A stretch of 64,000 nucleotides of DNA from Piscinibacter lacus (GCF_016735685.1 NZ_JAERRA010000001.1:1426001-1490000), one strand, 5' to 3'; numbered from the stretch's first letter, positions 1 to 9,261 are shown. A program made the numbers and translations. The notes: generated by a model not told the origin, from the sequence alone.

Positions 1-844
1 GCGACTGGCCCGGCGTGCCGGGACCGGCCTCGGGGCCGGGCGTCCAGGCCCCGCTGGCCGCGCCCAGGCGCAGGCCCACTGCGCCGGCGGCGGCAGCCAG
101 CACCGTGCCTTCATTGCGGTCGGCCCAGAGCAGGGCATCGCGCCGCCAGCAGGCCACCGCTTCCTCGAAATTGCCTACCACCGCGAAGCCGAAGGCGGTC
201 AGCCGGGCGGGCACATGGTCGAGGCCCGCGAACATGGCCTGGGCCACTTCCAGCAGCCGGGCATTGGCGGGCACCCCGCTGAGGTTCTGCTTGTGCGACC
301 AGTAGCGGGTCTGGAACTCGGCCAGGCGGTAGAGCACCGCGCCGGCCGGGCCGAGGCCGAGGATGGCGAAGACGACGAAGCAGAAGAACACGCCGAAGAC
401 ATGGCGGTGGGCGGCGATCAGCGCATGCTCGATGACCTGGCGCAGCAGCTCGCTGCGCGGCAGGTCGATCAGCTCGATGCCGCGCCATTCGGCCAGGGCG
501 CTGCGCGCGGCCTCTTCGTCGCCGCGGTCGATCGCATCGCGGATGCGGGTGTAGTGGTGGCTGAACTGCCGGAAGCCCATGCACAGGTAGAGCACCAGAA
601 CATTCCAGGCCAGGGCCAGCAGCAGGCTGAAGGGTGCGAGCAGCAGGGCGACCACGGCGCTCAGCAGCGTGGGCAGGGCCACGCCCAGGCCCCAGACGAT
701 CCAGGCATGGTGGCTGCGGCCGGCGTCGAAGTTGCGGCCGATCCAGCGGGTCCAGCCCAGCACCGCCTCATGCGCCAGCGCCCGCTGGGGCAGGGGCCGC
801 AACTGCTCGATGAGCAGCGCAAGCAGGACGGAGAAGAAGCTCAT
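1..844 (-). CDS. CobD/CbiB-family membrane protein (3' part missing)
   Basis: Multipass inner-membrane protein resembling the CobD/CbiB family (adenosylcobinamide-phosphate synthase and relatives). The reading frame is open from an ATG at 844 to the window edge, about 281 residues, so the C-terminus is missing. Visible are a hydrophobic N-terminus, a membrane segment near residues 55-85, a polar stretch rich in Arg and Glu, and a further membrane pair around 145-170. The next gene upstream is nudL, 42 bp away on the same strand, an order I know from Burkholderiales. No other cobalamin gene is visible here, so a real role in B12 synthesis is not shown by the sequence; AmpE-like proteins share this fold. 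Confidence 0.75.
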   Translation of the reverse strand, partial: MSFFSVLLALLIEQLRPLPQRALAHEAVLGWTRWIGRNFDAGRSHHAWIVWGLGVALPTLLSAVVALLLAPFSLLLALAWNVLVLYLCMGFRQFSHHYTRIRDAIDRGDEEAARSALAEWRGIELIDLPRSELLRQVIEHALIAAHRHVFGVFFCFVVFAILGLGPAGAVLYRLAEFQTRYWSHKQNLSGVPANARLLEVAQAMFAGLDHVPARLTAFGFAVVGNFEEAVACWRRDALLWADRNEGTVLAAAAGAVGLRLGAASGAWTPGPEAGPGTPGQS

Positions 845-886
845 GCAATCGATGATAGCGAGCGCCTGCGGCCCCCGGCCCGGCGC

Positions 887-1615
887 TCAGGCGCGCAGCA
901 GCAAGTAGAGGTTGCGCAGCATGGCCGCGGTGGCCCCCCAGATCAGTTGCCGGCGCGGCGCGCCGTCGGGCGCCACGGCCGTCCAGGGCATGCTGTAGAT
1001 CAGCCGCAGTCGGCCGTCCCGTTGCAGGCCGCGGCGTTCGTGATGCTGCGGATTCATCAGGAAGCCCAGCGGCACCTCGAAGATCTCGCCGACCTCGAAA
1101 GGGTCGGCTTGCAGCCTCAGGGCCTCGCCATCCACCAGACCGACCACCGGCGTCACGCGGTAGTGGGTGACCGTGGTGTAGACCGGCAGGCAGCCCAGCA
1201 GCTCCACTGCCGCAGCGCTCAGGCCGATTTCTTCCTGCGCCTCGCGCAAGGCGGTGGCGACCGGGTCGGCGTCGCCGGCCTCGGCCCGCCCGCCCGGGAA
1301 GCTGATCTGGCCGGCATGCTTGCGCAGTTGCGCGGTGCGCCGGGTCAGCAGCACGTGCAGCGTGTGGCCGCCGCCGGCCTGCACGCGCTGCACCAGCGGG
1401 ATCAGCACGGCTGCGTCGGTGAGCGGGCCTTGGGTCTCCGGACCTTCGCCGCGGTCGCCGAGCAGCTCGGGCGTCCAGGCGGGCGGCTCGGCGAAGTGAC
1501 GGCGCAAGGCTGCGGCCTGCAGGCGCTCGGAGGGCACCGGCGCTTCGCCGTGGCCGGTGCCGAGCACGGGCAGCGATTCCGGATCCAGCGGGGGCAGGGC
1601 GGTGGCGAGGCTCAT
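887..1615 (-). CDS. nudL: CoA pyrophosphatase, Nudix hydrolase
   Basis: 242-residue Nudix hydrolase expected to cleave CoA and its derivatives to phosphopantetheine and 3',5'-ADP. The UPF0035/NudL signature is clear: a LLTRR...LRKHAGQISFPGG block is followed by the catalytic helix REAQEEIGL, about two fifths to halfway along. The first Glu of the canonical Nudix box is shifted, which is usual in this subfamily. The ATG at 1615 gives the family's normal length; longer in-frame extensions run back into rplS and are not credible. It lies after the rplS operon and its terminator, so it probably has its own promoter. Confidence 0.9.
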   Translation of the reverse strand: MSLATALPPLDPESLPVLGTGHGEAPVPSERLQAAALRRHFAEPPAWTPELLGDRGEGPETQGPLTDAAVLIPLVQRVQAGGGHTLHVLLTRRTAQLRKHAGQISFPGGRAEAGDADPVATALREAQEEIGLSAAAVELLGCLPVYTTVTHYRVTPVVGLVDGEALRLQADPFEVGEIFEVPLGFLMNPQHHERRGLQRDGRLRLIYSMPWTAVAPDGAPRRQLIWGATAAMLRNLYLLLRA

Positions 1616-1654
1616 CGCATGCGACAGGGACCGGTGGACGCTTGAAGCCGGACG

Positions 1655-1690
1655 AGAAAAAACCGCCAGCGCGCGAAGGCGGTGGCGGTT
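1655..1690 (-). terminator. Intrinsic terminator of the rpsP-rplS operon
   Basis: On the minus strand an 8-bp stem (AACCGCCA / TGGCGGTT) closes a GC-rich loop and is followed by a run of T residues. It lies 30 bp after the rplS stop codon and before nudL. Confidence 0.85.
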
Positions 1691-1722
1691 CTCGGGGCGG
1701 GCGGCCGTCCGGGTGGGGACGA

Positions 1723-2076
1723 TCAGGCCAGCTTTTCCTTGATGCGGGCCGACTTGCCGCTGCGCTGGCGCAGGTAGTACAGCTTGGCGCGGCGGACGTC
1801 GCCGCGGCGCTTGACTTCGATCGAGGCGATCAGCGGGCTGTAGAGCTGGAAGGTCCGCTCGACGCCTTCGCCGCTGGAGATCTTGCGGACGATGAAGCTG
1901 CTGTTCAGGCCGCGGTTGCGCTTGGCGATCACGACGCCTTCGTAGGCCTGCACGCGCTTGCGGGTGCCTTCGACGACGTTGACGCTGACGATCACGGTGT
2001 CGCCGGGGGCGAAGGCCGGGATGGTCTTGCCCAGGCGGGCGATTTCTTCTTGCTCGAGTTGGCGGATCAGGTCCAT
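1723..2076 (-). CDS. rplS: 50S ribosomal protein L19
   Basis: 117-residue L19 of the large ribosomal subunit, at the 30S-50S interface. The length and the sequence are typical: the FAPGDTVIV motif, the [11 protein letters not shown] block, the [15 protein letters not shown] block and a basic C-terminus. The ATG at 2076 was chosen because it matches the conserved N-terminus (MDLI); the open frame continues upstream without homology. It is the last gene of the rpsP-rimM-trmD-rplS operon and is followed directly by an intrinsic terminator. Confidence 0.97.
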   Translation of the reverse strand: MDLIRQLEQEEIARLGKTIPAFAPGDTVIVSVNVVEGTRKRVQAYEGVVIAKRNRGLNSSFIVRKISSGEGVERTFQLYSPLIASIEVKRRGDVRRAKLYYLRQRSGKSARIKEKLA

Positions 2077-2260
2077 GGGGTCCTCTTGCGATCGTGCCGG
2101 CGTCCTGGGTTTGCGTCGCACACCGGGGGGTGCGGCGGGAGGCGGAGCGGCCCCGGGGGGCTGCCTGGAAATCCGCACTCCGACCTGGCAGAGGATCGGG
2201 AAAAGCCTGCGAGTATAGCCGCAAGCCCGGCCGCTGCATGCCCTGCCGGGCGTGGCCGTC

Positions 2261-3073
2261 TCAGCCCGCGCCGCTGGCGGTGTCCTGCGGGGGGGACTCG
2301 GCCAGGCGGCGCAGCAGGGCCTCGTCGCGGGCGTCGAGCCGGCCGGCCGCGCGGGCCGCGGCGATCAGGTCGGGGCGGCGCGCGGCGGTCAGCGCCAGCT
2401 GGCGTTCGCGCCGCCAGCGCGCGATGGCCGCGTGGTGGCCCGACAGCAGCACCGGCGGCACGGCGGCGCCGTCCTCGGGCAGGCGCTCGGGCCGGCTGTA
2501 GTGCGGGCAGTCCAGCAGGCCGTGGTCGGCCGCGAAGCTGTCCTGCTCGTGCGAGGCGGCGTCGTGCAGCACGCCGGGCTGCAGGCGCGCGACGGCGTCG
2601 ATCAGGGTCAGCGCCGGCAGCTCGCCGCCGGACAGCACGAAGTCGCCGAGGCTCAGCTCCTCGTCGACATGCGCGTCGATGAAGCGCTGGTCGACCCCCT
2701 CGTAGCGGCCGCACAGCAGCACGGCGCCGGGGCTGGCCGCCAGGGCGCGCACCCGGTCCTGGCTCAGCGGCCGGCCGGCCGGGCTGAACAGGATCAGCGG
2801 CGTGCGCGGCAGGCCGGCCTCGGCCTGCTCGGCGCGCACGCTGCGCAGCGCGCGCGTCAGCGGCTCGACCAGCATCACCATGCCGGGGCCGCCGCCATAG
2901 GGCCGGTCGTCGACCCGGCGGTAGGCGTCTTCGGCGAAGTCGCGCAGGGCCCAGAGCTTCAGGTCCAGGGCCGGCGGCCGGCCGCCGCGGGCCTCGAAGG
3001 CGCGGCGGATCACGCCCTGCTGCGTGTAGGGCGCGAAGAGTTCGGGGAAGAGGGTGAGGACGTCGAAGCGCAT
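2261..3073 (-). CDS. trmD: tRNA (guanine-N1)-methyltransferase TrmD
   Basis: 270-residue SPOUT methyltransferase that makes m1G37 in tRNAs reading CNN/GGN codons and prevents +1 frameshifting. The N-terminus [13 protein letters not shown], the proline-rich GGGPGMVM loop and the knot segment [12 protein letters not shown] followed by [11 protein letters not shown] are all present. It sits 39 bp after rimM in the conserved order rpsP-rimM-trmD-rplS. Nothing unusual is visible. Confidence 0.97.
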   Translation of the reverse strand: MRFDVLTLFPELFAPYTQQGVIRRAFEARGGRPPALDLKLWALRDFAEDAYRRVDDRPYGGGPGMVMLVEPLTRALRSVRAEQAEAGLPRTPLILFSPAGRPLSQDRVRALAASPGAVLLCGRYEGVDQRFIDAHVDEELSLGDFVLSGGELPALTLIDAVARLQPGVLHDAASHEQDSFAADHGLLDCPHYSRPERLPEDGAAVPPVLLSGHHAAIARWRRERQLALTAARRPDLIAAARAAGRLDARDEALLRRLAESPPQDTASGAG

Positions 3074-3112
3074 CGCGTCCGCGGCGGCCGGCCCGGGCGG
3101 GGCCGGGGCCGC

Positions 3113-3691
3113 TCAGTAATCCAGGCCCCAGTCGACCCGGATGCGGCCCAGCTCGCGCTCGACCGCGTCGATGTAGGCCGCGACGAAGGGGATCAGCCGC
3201 TCGGCAGGCGCCGGCTCGCCGGGGGCGGCGGCGGGCTGCACGCGCAGCACGCTGTGGGCGCCGGTGTCGAGCAGGTCGACGACCTGGCCGAGCACCACGT
3301 CCTCGCGGTTGAGGACCTGCAGGCCGATCAGGTCGACCCAGTAGAACTCGTCCTCGGCGGCGCTGGGGAAGCTGCTGCGCGAGACGAAGATGCGTGCGCC
3401 GCGCAGGGCCTCGGCCGCGTTGCGGTCCTCGATGTCGTGCGCGCTGGCGACGATGCCGTCGCCGTGCTCGCGCGCCTGCACGATGCGCAGCAGGGTCGGC
3501 AGCGGCGGGCTGCCCGGCGGACGTGGGCGAAGCGCTGGCTCCTTCAGGAACCAGCGCTTGGAAGAGAAGAGGGCCTCGGGCTCGCTGGCGTGCGGCAGCA
3601 CGCGGAAGCCGCCCTTGATGCCCCAGGCCTCACCGATGCGACCGATCTCGATCGCATCGGCGGGCCAGGCCTCGCCGTCGGGTGTGCTCAC
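3113..3691 (-). CDS. rimM: Ribosome maturation factor RimM
   Basis: 192-residue 16S rRNA processing factor that binds S19 during 30S assembly. It has the N-terminal RimM beta-barrel (IGRIGEAWGIKGGFRV) and the C-terminal PRC-barrel (DEFYWVDLIGLQVLN). No ATG exists near the expected N-terminus. A GTG at 3691 gives the best length; another GTG six codons upstream is possible and neither has a strong Shine-Dalgarno, so the exact start is uncertain. It is part of the ribosomal protein operon and follows rpsP by 37 bp. Confidence 0.93.
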   Translation of the reverse strand: MSTPDGEAWPADAIEIGRIGEAWGIKGGFRVLPHASEPEALFSSKRWFLKEPALRPRPPGSPPLPTLLRIVQAREHGDGIVASAHDIEDRNAAEALRGARIFVSRSSFPSAAEDEFYWVDLIGLQVLNREDVVLGQVVDLLDTGAHSVLRVQPAAAPGEPAPAERLIPFVAAYIDAVERELGRIRVDWGLDY

Positions 3692-3728
3692 GTCCCGGGG
3701 ACGATCCACGGCGCAGGCCGAAGCGGGC

Positions 3729-3989
3729 TCAGGCGGCCGGGGCGGCCTTGGCCTTGGCGTCCTTGACCAGACGCACGACGGTCGGCGACAGCTGCGCGCC
3801 GTTCTTGACCCAGTGGTCCACGCGCTCGAAGGCCACGCGCAGCGGCTCTTCGCCACCCGCGGCGACCGGGTTGTAGAAGCCCACGCGCTCCAGGAAGCGG
3901 CCGTCACGGCGCTCGCGCTTGTCGGCAACGACGATGTTGTAGAACGGGCGGCTCTTCGAACCCCCGCGGGACAGTCGGATCACGACCAT
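3729..3989 (-). CDS. rpsP: 30S ribosomal protein S16
   Basis: 86-residue S16, the first gene of the operon. The sequence [17 protein letters not shown], the [15 protein letters not shown] block and the alanine/lysine-rich tail are diagnostic. The start ATG at 3989 is preceded by AAGGAA at good spacing. Translation and growth-rate control of the whole operon is likely to enter here from the promoter about 190 bp upstream. Confidence 0.97.
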   Translation of the reverse strand: MVVIRLSRGGSKSRPFYNIVVADKRERRDGRFLERVGFYNPVAAGGEEPLRVAFERVDHWVKNGAQLSPTVVRLVKDAKAKAAPAA

Positions 3990-4184
3990 GGGATTTCCTT
4001 GACGTAGTGCACTCAGCGCGCCTGCCGCTCGCCCGGAGACACACGGGGGCTGGCAGGCTGGTGGCCGGTGCATGGGCACCGGCCCGGGCTCCGGTGCCGT
4101 AGATACGCCGCCCCGCCACCGACCGCCCGGGCGCTTGCCGCGCCGCGTGGCCGAAGGACGGGTCGACCGTCACCGAAACCCGCG

Positions 4185-4213
4185 ATTATAGGGCTGCGCG
4201 GCAGCTGCTCCGC
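4185..4213 (-). promoter_or_regulatory. Candidate promoter of the rpsP operon
   Basis: The minus strand carries a perfect TATAAT (plus 4185-4190). The matching -35 region (around 4208-4213) is poor. It lies in the 327-bp gap between rpsP and the TM2 gene and would give a 5' leader of about 190 nt. I see no other clear element in this gap. Confidence 0.5.
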
Positions 4214-4316
4214 CTTGCGGGCGCCCTTGCGCCGGCCGGGGGCGGCGCGGCTGGTCACAATGCCGGGGTCCGGCGTCCGGCCGGCATCCCGTTTCCCTGA
4301 CCCTCGACGCCCCGCC

Positions 4317-4775
4317 ATGTCCGGTTCCGCCCGCGCCAAGTCCAAGACCCTGACGGCCTGGATCGCCTTCCTGGGCGGTGTGCTCGGATTGCACCGCTTC
4401 TACCTGCGCGGCTGGCGCGACCCGATCGGCTGGCTGCACTGGCCGCCGGCCCTGCTGGGCGCCTGGGGCCTGTGGCGCATGGACCACTACGGCCAGGACG
4501 ACCGCCTGGCCTGGCTGCTGATCCCTCTGTTCGGCCTGGCCCTGGTGGCAGGGGCGGCCGCGGCCCTGCATGCCGGCCTGATGCCCGATGCGCGCTGGGA
4601 CGCCCGCCATCGCCCGGACGGCCCGGCCAGCACGAGTGGCTGGCCGGTGGTCTTTGCCGTCATCGGCGCGCTGATGGTGGGCGCGACCGTGCTGATGGCG
4701 ACCATCGCCTTCTCCGCCCAGCGCTTCTTCGAGTACCAGACCGAGCCGGTGCCCCAGGCGCAATCCGCGCCCTGA
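4317..4775 (+). CDS. TM2-domain membrane protein
   Basis: 152-residue inner-membrane protein. The N-terminal part (residues 8-45) matches the TM2 domain: KTLTAWIAFLGGVLGLHRFY, with the typical Gly-x-His-Arg-Phe-Tyr turn between hydrophobic segments. A third and fourth hydrophobic stretch follow at about 60-85 and 105-130. The function of this family in bacteria is unknown. The ATG at 4317 is the first that places the TM2 motif near the N-terminus. It is divergent from rpsP and convergent with the malonyl-CoA synthetase gene. Confidence 0.8.
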   Translation: MSGSARAKSKTLTAWIAFLGGVLGLHRFYLRGWRDPIGWLHWPPALLGAWGLWRMDHYGQDDRLAWLLIPLFGLALVAGAAAALHAGLMPDARWDARHRPDGPASTSGWPVVFAVIGALMVGATVLMATIAFSAQRFFEYQTEPVPQAQSAP

Positions 4776-4814
4776 GCGGAGTCGGCTGGCGCCGCCCCTC
4801 ACTGGCCGCCGGGC

Positions 4815-6398
4815 TCAGCCCCCGGCGGGGCCCGGCGTGAAGGCCCCGGCATGCTGCTCGCGCAGCTGCTTCTTCTGCACCTTGCCCATGGCATTGCGGG
4901 GCAGGGCCTCGGTCCAGACGATGGCCTTGGGGCACTTGAAGGCCGCCAGCTTCTGCCGCAGTGCGGCCAGCAGGCCGGCGTCCTCGGGCGGCGGCTTCGT
5001 CGAGGCCACCAGCACCGCCAGCACCCCTTCGCCGAAGTCCGGGTGCGGCACGCCGATCACGGCCGACTCGGCCACGCCGGGCAGGCTGTCGAGGGCCTGC
5101 TCGATCTCGGCCGGATAGACGTTGAAGCCGCCGCTGATGATGAGGTCGCTCCCGCGGCCGTCCAGGGTCAGCACGCCGTGGGCGTCCAGGCGGCCGAGGT
5201 CGCCGGTGCGAAACCAGCGCCGGCCGTCCGCGTCGGTGACGAAGGCTTCGGCCGTCTTGGCCGGCTGGCGCCAGTAGCCGTCGAAGAGGCTCGGCCCGGC
5301 GACCTGCACGGCGCCGGTCTCGCCCGCCGGCAGCGGCCGGTCCCCGGCGTCGACCACGCGCAGGTCCACCCCCGGCAGGGCCGGTCCGACGGTGGCCGGG
5401 CGCCGTTCGCCGTGCAGGGGGTTGGAGGCGATCATGCCGGCCTCGCTCATGCCGTAGCGCTCCAGGATGCGGTGGCCGGTGCGGGCTTCCCAGGCGGCGA
5501 AGGTCTCGGCCGAGAGCGGCGCCGAGCCGCTCACGCACAGCCGCAGGCTGGCGCAGGTGGCGTGGTCGAGCTCGGGCTCGCGCAGCAGGCGGCTGTACAT
5601 GGTCGGCACGCCCATGAAGAGGCTGGCGCCCGGCAGCTGCGCCCGCACGGCCTGCGGCTCGAAGCGGTCCAGCCAGCGCATGGTGCTGCCGTGCAGCAGG
5701 GCGCCCATGGCAGCCACGAAGAGGCCGTGGATGTGGAAGATCGGCAGGGCATGCACCAGCACGTCCGCGCCGGTCCAGCCCCAGGCCCGGCCGACGATGC
5801 GCGCATTGGCGAGCAGGGCCGCGTGGCAGAGCTGGGCGCCCTTGCTGCGGCCGGTGGTGCCGCTGGTGTAGATCAGCGCCGCGGCCTGGCCCGGCGTGCA
5901 GGGCTGGGTGGCACAGGCTTCGGGCTGGAAGCTGGCCCGGTCGATCAGCGTGCCCTCGCCCGCGCTGCCCAGGGTGTAGACATGGCGCACGCCGCGCTGG
6001 AAGCCCAGGGTGGACAGGGCCGGGAACGCCGCCGGGCTGCACACCAGCACGGCCGGCCGGGCGTCCTCGATGAAGTGCTGCATCTCCGCGTCCCGGTAGG
6101 CTGGGTTCAGCGGCACGTGGACGAAGCCCGCGCGCAGCGCGGCCAGGAAGAGCAGCAGCGCCTCGGGCGACTTCTCGGTCTGCACCATCAGCCGCGGCGG
6201 GCTGCCGTCGGGCTCGGGCGGCAGATCCAGGCTGAGCAGCAGGTTCGCGATCTTTCCGCTCGCGGCGTCGAGGTCGCGCCAGCGCCAGGCGCGGCCGTCG
6301 GCCAGCGCCAGGGCCGGGCGGTCCATGTCGGCTGGAAAGCCCGCGCGCAGCGCGTCGTAGAGATTGCCGGACGCCGGCAGCAGGTCGGTGGGGGCCAT
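4815..6398 (-). CDS. matB: Malonyl-CoA synthetase (acyl-CoA synthetase family)
   Basis: 527-residue ANL-superfamily ligase, most like MatB, which makes malonyl-CoA from malonate, CoA and ATP. The AMP-binding P-loop LIYTSGTTGRSKGA (about residues 175-190), the YGMSEAGM motif (about 302), the hinge TGDLGRLD and the C-terminal catalytic Lys in NAMGKVQKKQL are all visible. The ATG at 6398 gives the family length; upstream frame is not conserved-looking. It is a single gene here, without malonyl-CoA decarboxylase or a dicarboxylate transporter, so substrate identity rests on overall similarity and could be another short acyl acid. Confidence 0.8.
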   Translation of the reverse strand: MAPTDLLPASGNLYDALRAGFPADMDRPALALADGRAWRWRDLDAASGKIANLLLSLDLPPEPDGSPPRLMVQTEKSPEALLLFLAALRAGFVHVPLNPAYRDAEMQHFIEDARPAVLVCSPAAFPALSTLGFQRGVRHVYTLGSAGEGTLIDRASFQPEACATQPCTPGQAAALIYTSGTTGRSKGAQLCHAALLANARIVGRAWGWTGADVLVHALPIFHIHGLFVAAMGALLHGSTMRWLDRFEPQAVRAQLPGASLFMGVPTMYSRLLREPELDHATCASLRLCVSGSAPLSAETFAAWEARTGHRILERYGMSEAGMIASNPLHGERRPATVGPALPGVDLRVVDAGDRPLPAGETGAVQVAGPSLFDGYWRQPAKTAEAFVTDADGRRWFRTGDLGRLDAHGVLTLDGRGSDLIISGGFNVYPAEIEQALDSLPGVAESAVIGVPHPDFGEGVLAVLVASTKPPPEDAGLLAALRQKLAAFKCPKAIVWTEALPRNAMGKVQKKQLREQHAGAFTPGPAGG

Positions 6399-6585
6399 GG
6401 GCCGCGATGGTAGGGGCGGCCTGCGCAGTTCCCACAGTCCGGGCCGGACGCGGCCCCGGCACACTGCCGCGGCCGACGGCCTCGCAGCCCTTGCGCTGGC
6501 GCCACGGCGCCGCGGCGGCTGCACCGCGGCCCTCGCGCCGCCCGTTCGCCGCCCGCCCTCCCGTGCCTGTCCTGTCCGCTCCGCC

Positions 6586-7230
6586 ATGCTGCCGCCCGAT
6601 CCGCTGAGCCTGCAAACCGCCCTGCTGCTGGTCGAGATCGCGGCCATCGCCGCCTTCGCGCTCAGTGGCCTGATGGAGGCCGCGCACAAGCGGCTCGACG
6701 TGGTCGGTGCGCTGGCCGTGTCCGGTCTCGCGGCCTTCGGCGGCGGCACGCTGCGCGATGTGCTGCTCGACCGCCGGCCCTTCTTCTGGGTCGAGCACAG
6801 CGGCTACGTCTGGTTCCTGCTGGGCCTGGGCCTGATCACCATGCTGTGGCTGCGCCGCCGCCATCTGCGGCCCACGCGGCGCGCCATCGTCTGGCCCGAC
6901 ACCCTGGGCCTGGGCCTCTTCACCGCCACCGGCACCCAGCTCGGCCTGCAGCACGGCATGCCGCCGCTGATCGCGGTGCTGATGGGCGTGATCACGGCCG
7001 TCATGGGCGGCGTGCTGCGCGACATCGTCTGCAACGAGATTCCCAGCGCCTTCCGCGACCACCGCCCCTACGCGCTCTGCGCCTTCGCCGGCGGCTGGGC
7101 CGGGGTGGCCGCGCGCAGCCTGGGGGCCGACGAGGCCCAGGCCCTGGCCGCCGCGGCGGGGCTGACCATCACCCTGCGCAGCGCCGCGTTGTGGGGCCGC
7201 TGGCGCGTGCCGGCCTGGCCGGCCGACTGA
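6586..7230 (+). CDS. TRIC/UPF0126 family membrane protein
   Basis: 214-residue protein with about seven hydrophobic helices made of two internal repeats, the architecture of the TRIC cation-channel family (UPF0126, like E. coli YicG/YadS). The two glycine-rich signatures are present: SGLAAFGGGTLRDVLLDRRP in the first half and TAVMGGVLRDIVCNEIPSAF in the second. Prokaryotic members have been described as K+-conducting channels, but a role here is inferred only from the family. It precedes the DUF1841 gene by 65 bp and the two may be co-transcribed. Confidence 0.85.
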   Translation: MLPPDPLSLQTALLLVEIAAIAAFALSGLMEAAHKRLDVVGALAVSGLAAFGGGTLRDVLLDRRPFFWVEHSGYVWFLLGLGLITMLWLRRRHLRPTRRAIVWPDTLGLGLFTATGTQLGLQHGMPPLIAVLMGVITAVMGGVLRDIVCNEIPSAFRDHRPYALCAFAGGWAGVAARSLGADEAQALAAAAGLTITLRSAALWGRWRVPAWPAD

Positions 7231-7295
7231 TCGGCCGACGGAGCCATCCGCCGCAAGGCCGCGGCCGGCCGCCCGCCAGCGCCGACAATCCGCCC

Positions 7296-7730
7296 ATGTA
7301 CCAGCCCAGCCAGGACGACGTCCGCCGCTTCTTCTGCGAGGCCCACCGCAAGGCCCGCGCCGGTGAACCGCTGACGCCGATGGATGCCATCGCCGCCGAC
7401 TGGATCGCCGAGCACCCCGAGTACCACGCCGACCTGGCCGACCTGGACGCTGCGCTGGCCGCGCGCTTCACGGTGGACGAGGGCCGCAGCAACCCCTTCC
7501 TGCACCTGTCCATGCACCTGAGCCTGGTCGAGCAGGCCCAGATCGACCAGCCGCGCGGCATCCGCCAGGCCCTGGAGCTGCTGGCCCGCCGCCGCGGCTC
7601 GATGCACGCCGCCCACCACGAGGCCATGGAGTGCCTGGGCGAGATGATCTGGGCCTCCCAGCGCAGCGGTCTGCCGCCGGATGGCGAGCGCTACCTGGCC
7701 GCGGTGCGCGCGCGGGCGACGCGCGACTGA
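7296..7730 (+). CDS. DUF1841 family protein
   Basis: 144-residue soluble protein of the DUF1841 family, widespread in beta- and gammaproteobacteria and of unknown function. The conserved core NPFLHLSMHLSLVEQ, followed by DQPRGIRQ and a second His-rich helix (MHAAHHEAMECLGEMIW), is complete. Clustered His and Glu residues could bind a metal, which is speculation. It is the last recognisable core gene before the accessory island. Confidence 0.85.
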   Translation: MYQPSQDDVRRFFCEAHRKARAGEPLTPMDAIAADWIAEHPEYHADLADLDAALAARFTVDEGRSNPFLHLSMHLSLVEQAQIDQPRGIRQALELLARRRGSMHAAHHEAMECLGEMIWASQRSGLPPDGERYLAAVRARATRD

Positions 7731-7807
7731 GCCGGTCGGGGTTGCTCCCCGAGGCAAGCCGTCGGCGGGTCGATTCGCGCTGAGAGAACTGCCCGTCCCG
7801 TGTGGAA

Positions 7808-7851
7808 CGCGGCCCGCCACGCTGATCGCATGACGCCGCAGGCGGGCCGCG
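7808..7851. repeat. 11-bp perfect inverted repeat
   Basis: CGCGGCCCGCC at 7808-7818 is repeated as its reverse complement at 7841-7851 around a 22-nt loop. There is no T-tract, so it is not a standard intrinsic terminator. It lies between the DUF1841 gene and the left end of the IS element. Confidence 0.6.
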
Positions 7852-7928
7852 GATCCGGCGCGTCCTGGGCATGGTCAGCCGACCGGGCACGGCGCGGGAC
7901 GGTATGCGGTCGCGTCCTGAACTCCTAG

Positions 7929-9261
7929 CAGGCTGCTGAAGTACTCCCGCCCCCTGGCTGACAGTCCCGATGCGCACGCTCTGAAGCCCAGGGAAGATCG
8001 AGCCCATGCGCGGACCCGACACCTACACCGAAGGCCTGTTCACGATGCGTCGGCTCGACGACTTCGTGCCGGCCAACCATCCCTTGCGACGCATCCGCGT
8101 CATGGCCAACGAGGCGCTGGCCGAGATGGACAGCTTGTTCTCGGCCATGTACGAGGCCGACATCAAGGGCGGTCGCCCGAGCATCGCGCCCGAAAAGCTC
8201 ATGCGCGCCATGCTGTTGCAGATCCTGTTCAGCGTGCGCTCGGAGCGTCAGCTCATGGAGCAGACTCGCTACAACATGCTGTTTCGCTGGTTCATCGGCC
8301 TGGCCATGGACGACCCGGTTTGGGTGCCCACGGTCTTCACCAAGAACCGGCAACGCCTGATCGCGCACGACGCCGTCGTCGTCTTCTTCAACGAAGTCAT
8401 CCGGACCGCCCACAAGAAGCACTGGCTGTCGGGCGAGCATTTCAGCGTCGATGGCACGCTGATCCAGGCATGGGCCGGCCACAAGAGTTTCGTCAGCACG
8501 GCCCCGGGCAAGGACGCCGACAAGGATCCGAACGACCGTAGCGGCCCGGGCGGATTCAAGGGCACCACGCGCAGCAACGAGACGCACTCATCGAAGACCG
8601 ATCCGGATGTGCGGCTGTACCGCAAGGGCAAGACCGCCAGCGAGCTGCGCTACATGGGTCACACCTTGACCGACAACCGCCACGGCCTGGTGGTCAACGC
8701 CAGGGTCACGCAGGCCGATGGTCACGCCGAACGCGAAGCCGCCAAGGTGATGATTCATGACGCTCGCCAAGCCGTCGGTGACGCCGACGTCGAGGTCACG
8801 CTGGGCGCCGACAAGGGGTATGACGCGGCCGAGTTCATCGAGGCATTGCAGCGCATGAAGGTCACGCCGCACATCGCGCAGAACAAGTCCGGCCGCCGAT
8901 CCGCCGTCCCCGATGAGGTAGCCGCCACCGAGGGCTACGCGCTGTCGCAGCGCAAGCGTAAGCTGATCGAACAGGGCTTCGGCTGGGCCAAGTTCGTGGG
9001 CCCGATCCGCCAGGTGATGGTGCGTGGCCTGCGTAAGGTCGACCAGTTGTTCGTGATGACGATGGCTGTCTACAACTTGGTGCGGATGCGGACCTTGGGA
9101 GAAGTCCGTCCAGTGGCTGGATGAGGGCGCGAAAGCAGCCTGGAAATGCCTCTGGACGGGCGAAATGACCGCCTGGCGGCGCTCATCGGGGCGGAATGAA
9201 GATCGAAGTGCTTCAGACACGGGCCTCAGGCGTGCTTCGTGATGGGTACTTCAGCAGCCTG
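7929..9261 (+). mobile_element. IS5-family insertion sequence, 1333 bp, apparently complete
   Basis: The ends are 16-bp perfect terminal inverted repeats, CAGGCTGCTGAAGTAC at 7929-7944 and its complement at 9246-9261. A single transposase gene lies inside. The four bases outside are CTAG on the left and TTAG on the right. Both fit the YTAR target preference of IS5-group elements, but they differ at one base, so a clean target duplication is not present. The transposase frame is intact and the element may be active. Confidence 0.92.
8006..9124 (+). CDS. IS5-family DDE transposase
   Basis: 372-residue transposase with an N-terminal DUF772-type domain (FVPANHPLRRIRVMANEAL) and an RNase H-like DDE core. 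The likely catalytic acids are Asp149 in FSVDGTLIQAW, Asp269 in LGADKGYD and Glu322 in RKLIEQGFGWAK. The frame is uninterrupted and there is no sign of programmed frameshifting. The start ATG at 8006 is 62 bp inside the left terminal repeat, consistent with a promoter in the element's end. Confidence 0.93.
   Translation: MRGPDTYTEGLFTMRRLDDFVPANHPLRRIRVMANEALAEMDSLFSAMYEADIKGGRPSIAPEKLMRAMLLQILFSVRSERQLMEQTRYNMLFRWFIGLAMDDPVWVPTVFTKNRQRLIAHDAVVVFFNEVIRTAHKKHWLSGEHFSVDGTLIQAWAGHKSFVSTAPGKDADKDPNDRSGPGGFKGTTRSNETHSSKTDPDVRLYRKGKTASELRYMGHTLTDNRHGLVVNARVTQADGHAEREAAKVMIHDARQAVGDADVEVTLGADKGYDAAEFIEALQRMKVTPHIAQNKSGRRSAVPDEVAATEGYALSQRKRKLIEQGFGWAKFVGPIRQVMVRGLRKVDQLFVMTMAVYNLVRMRTLGEVRPVAG

Noticed and set aside
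887..2239. A 450-codon frame that would fuse an extra N-terminus to nudL
   Set aside because: The extra part is rplS read in the wrong frame, across a terminator.
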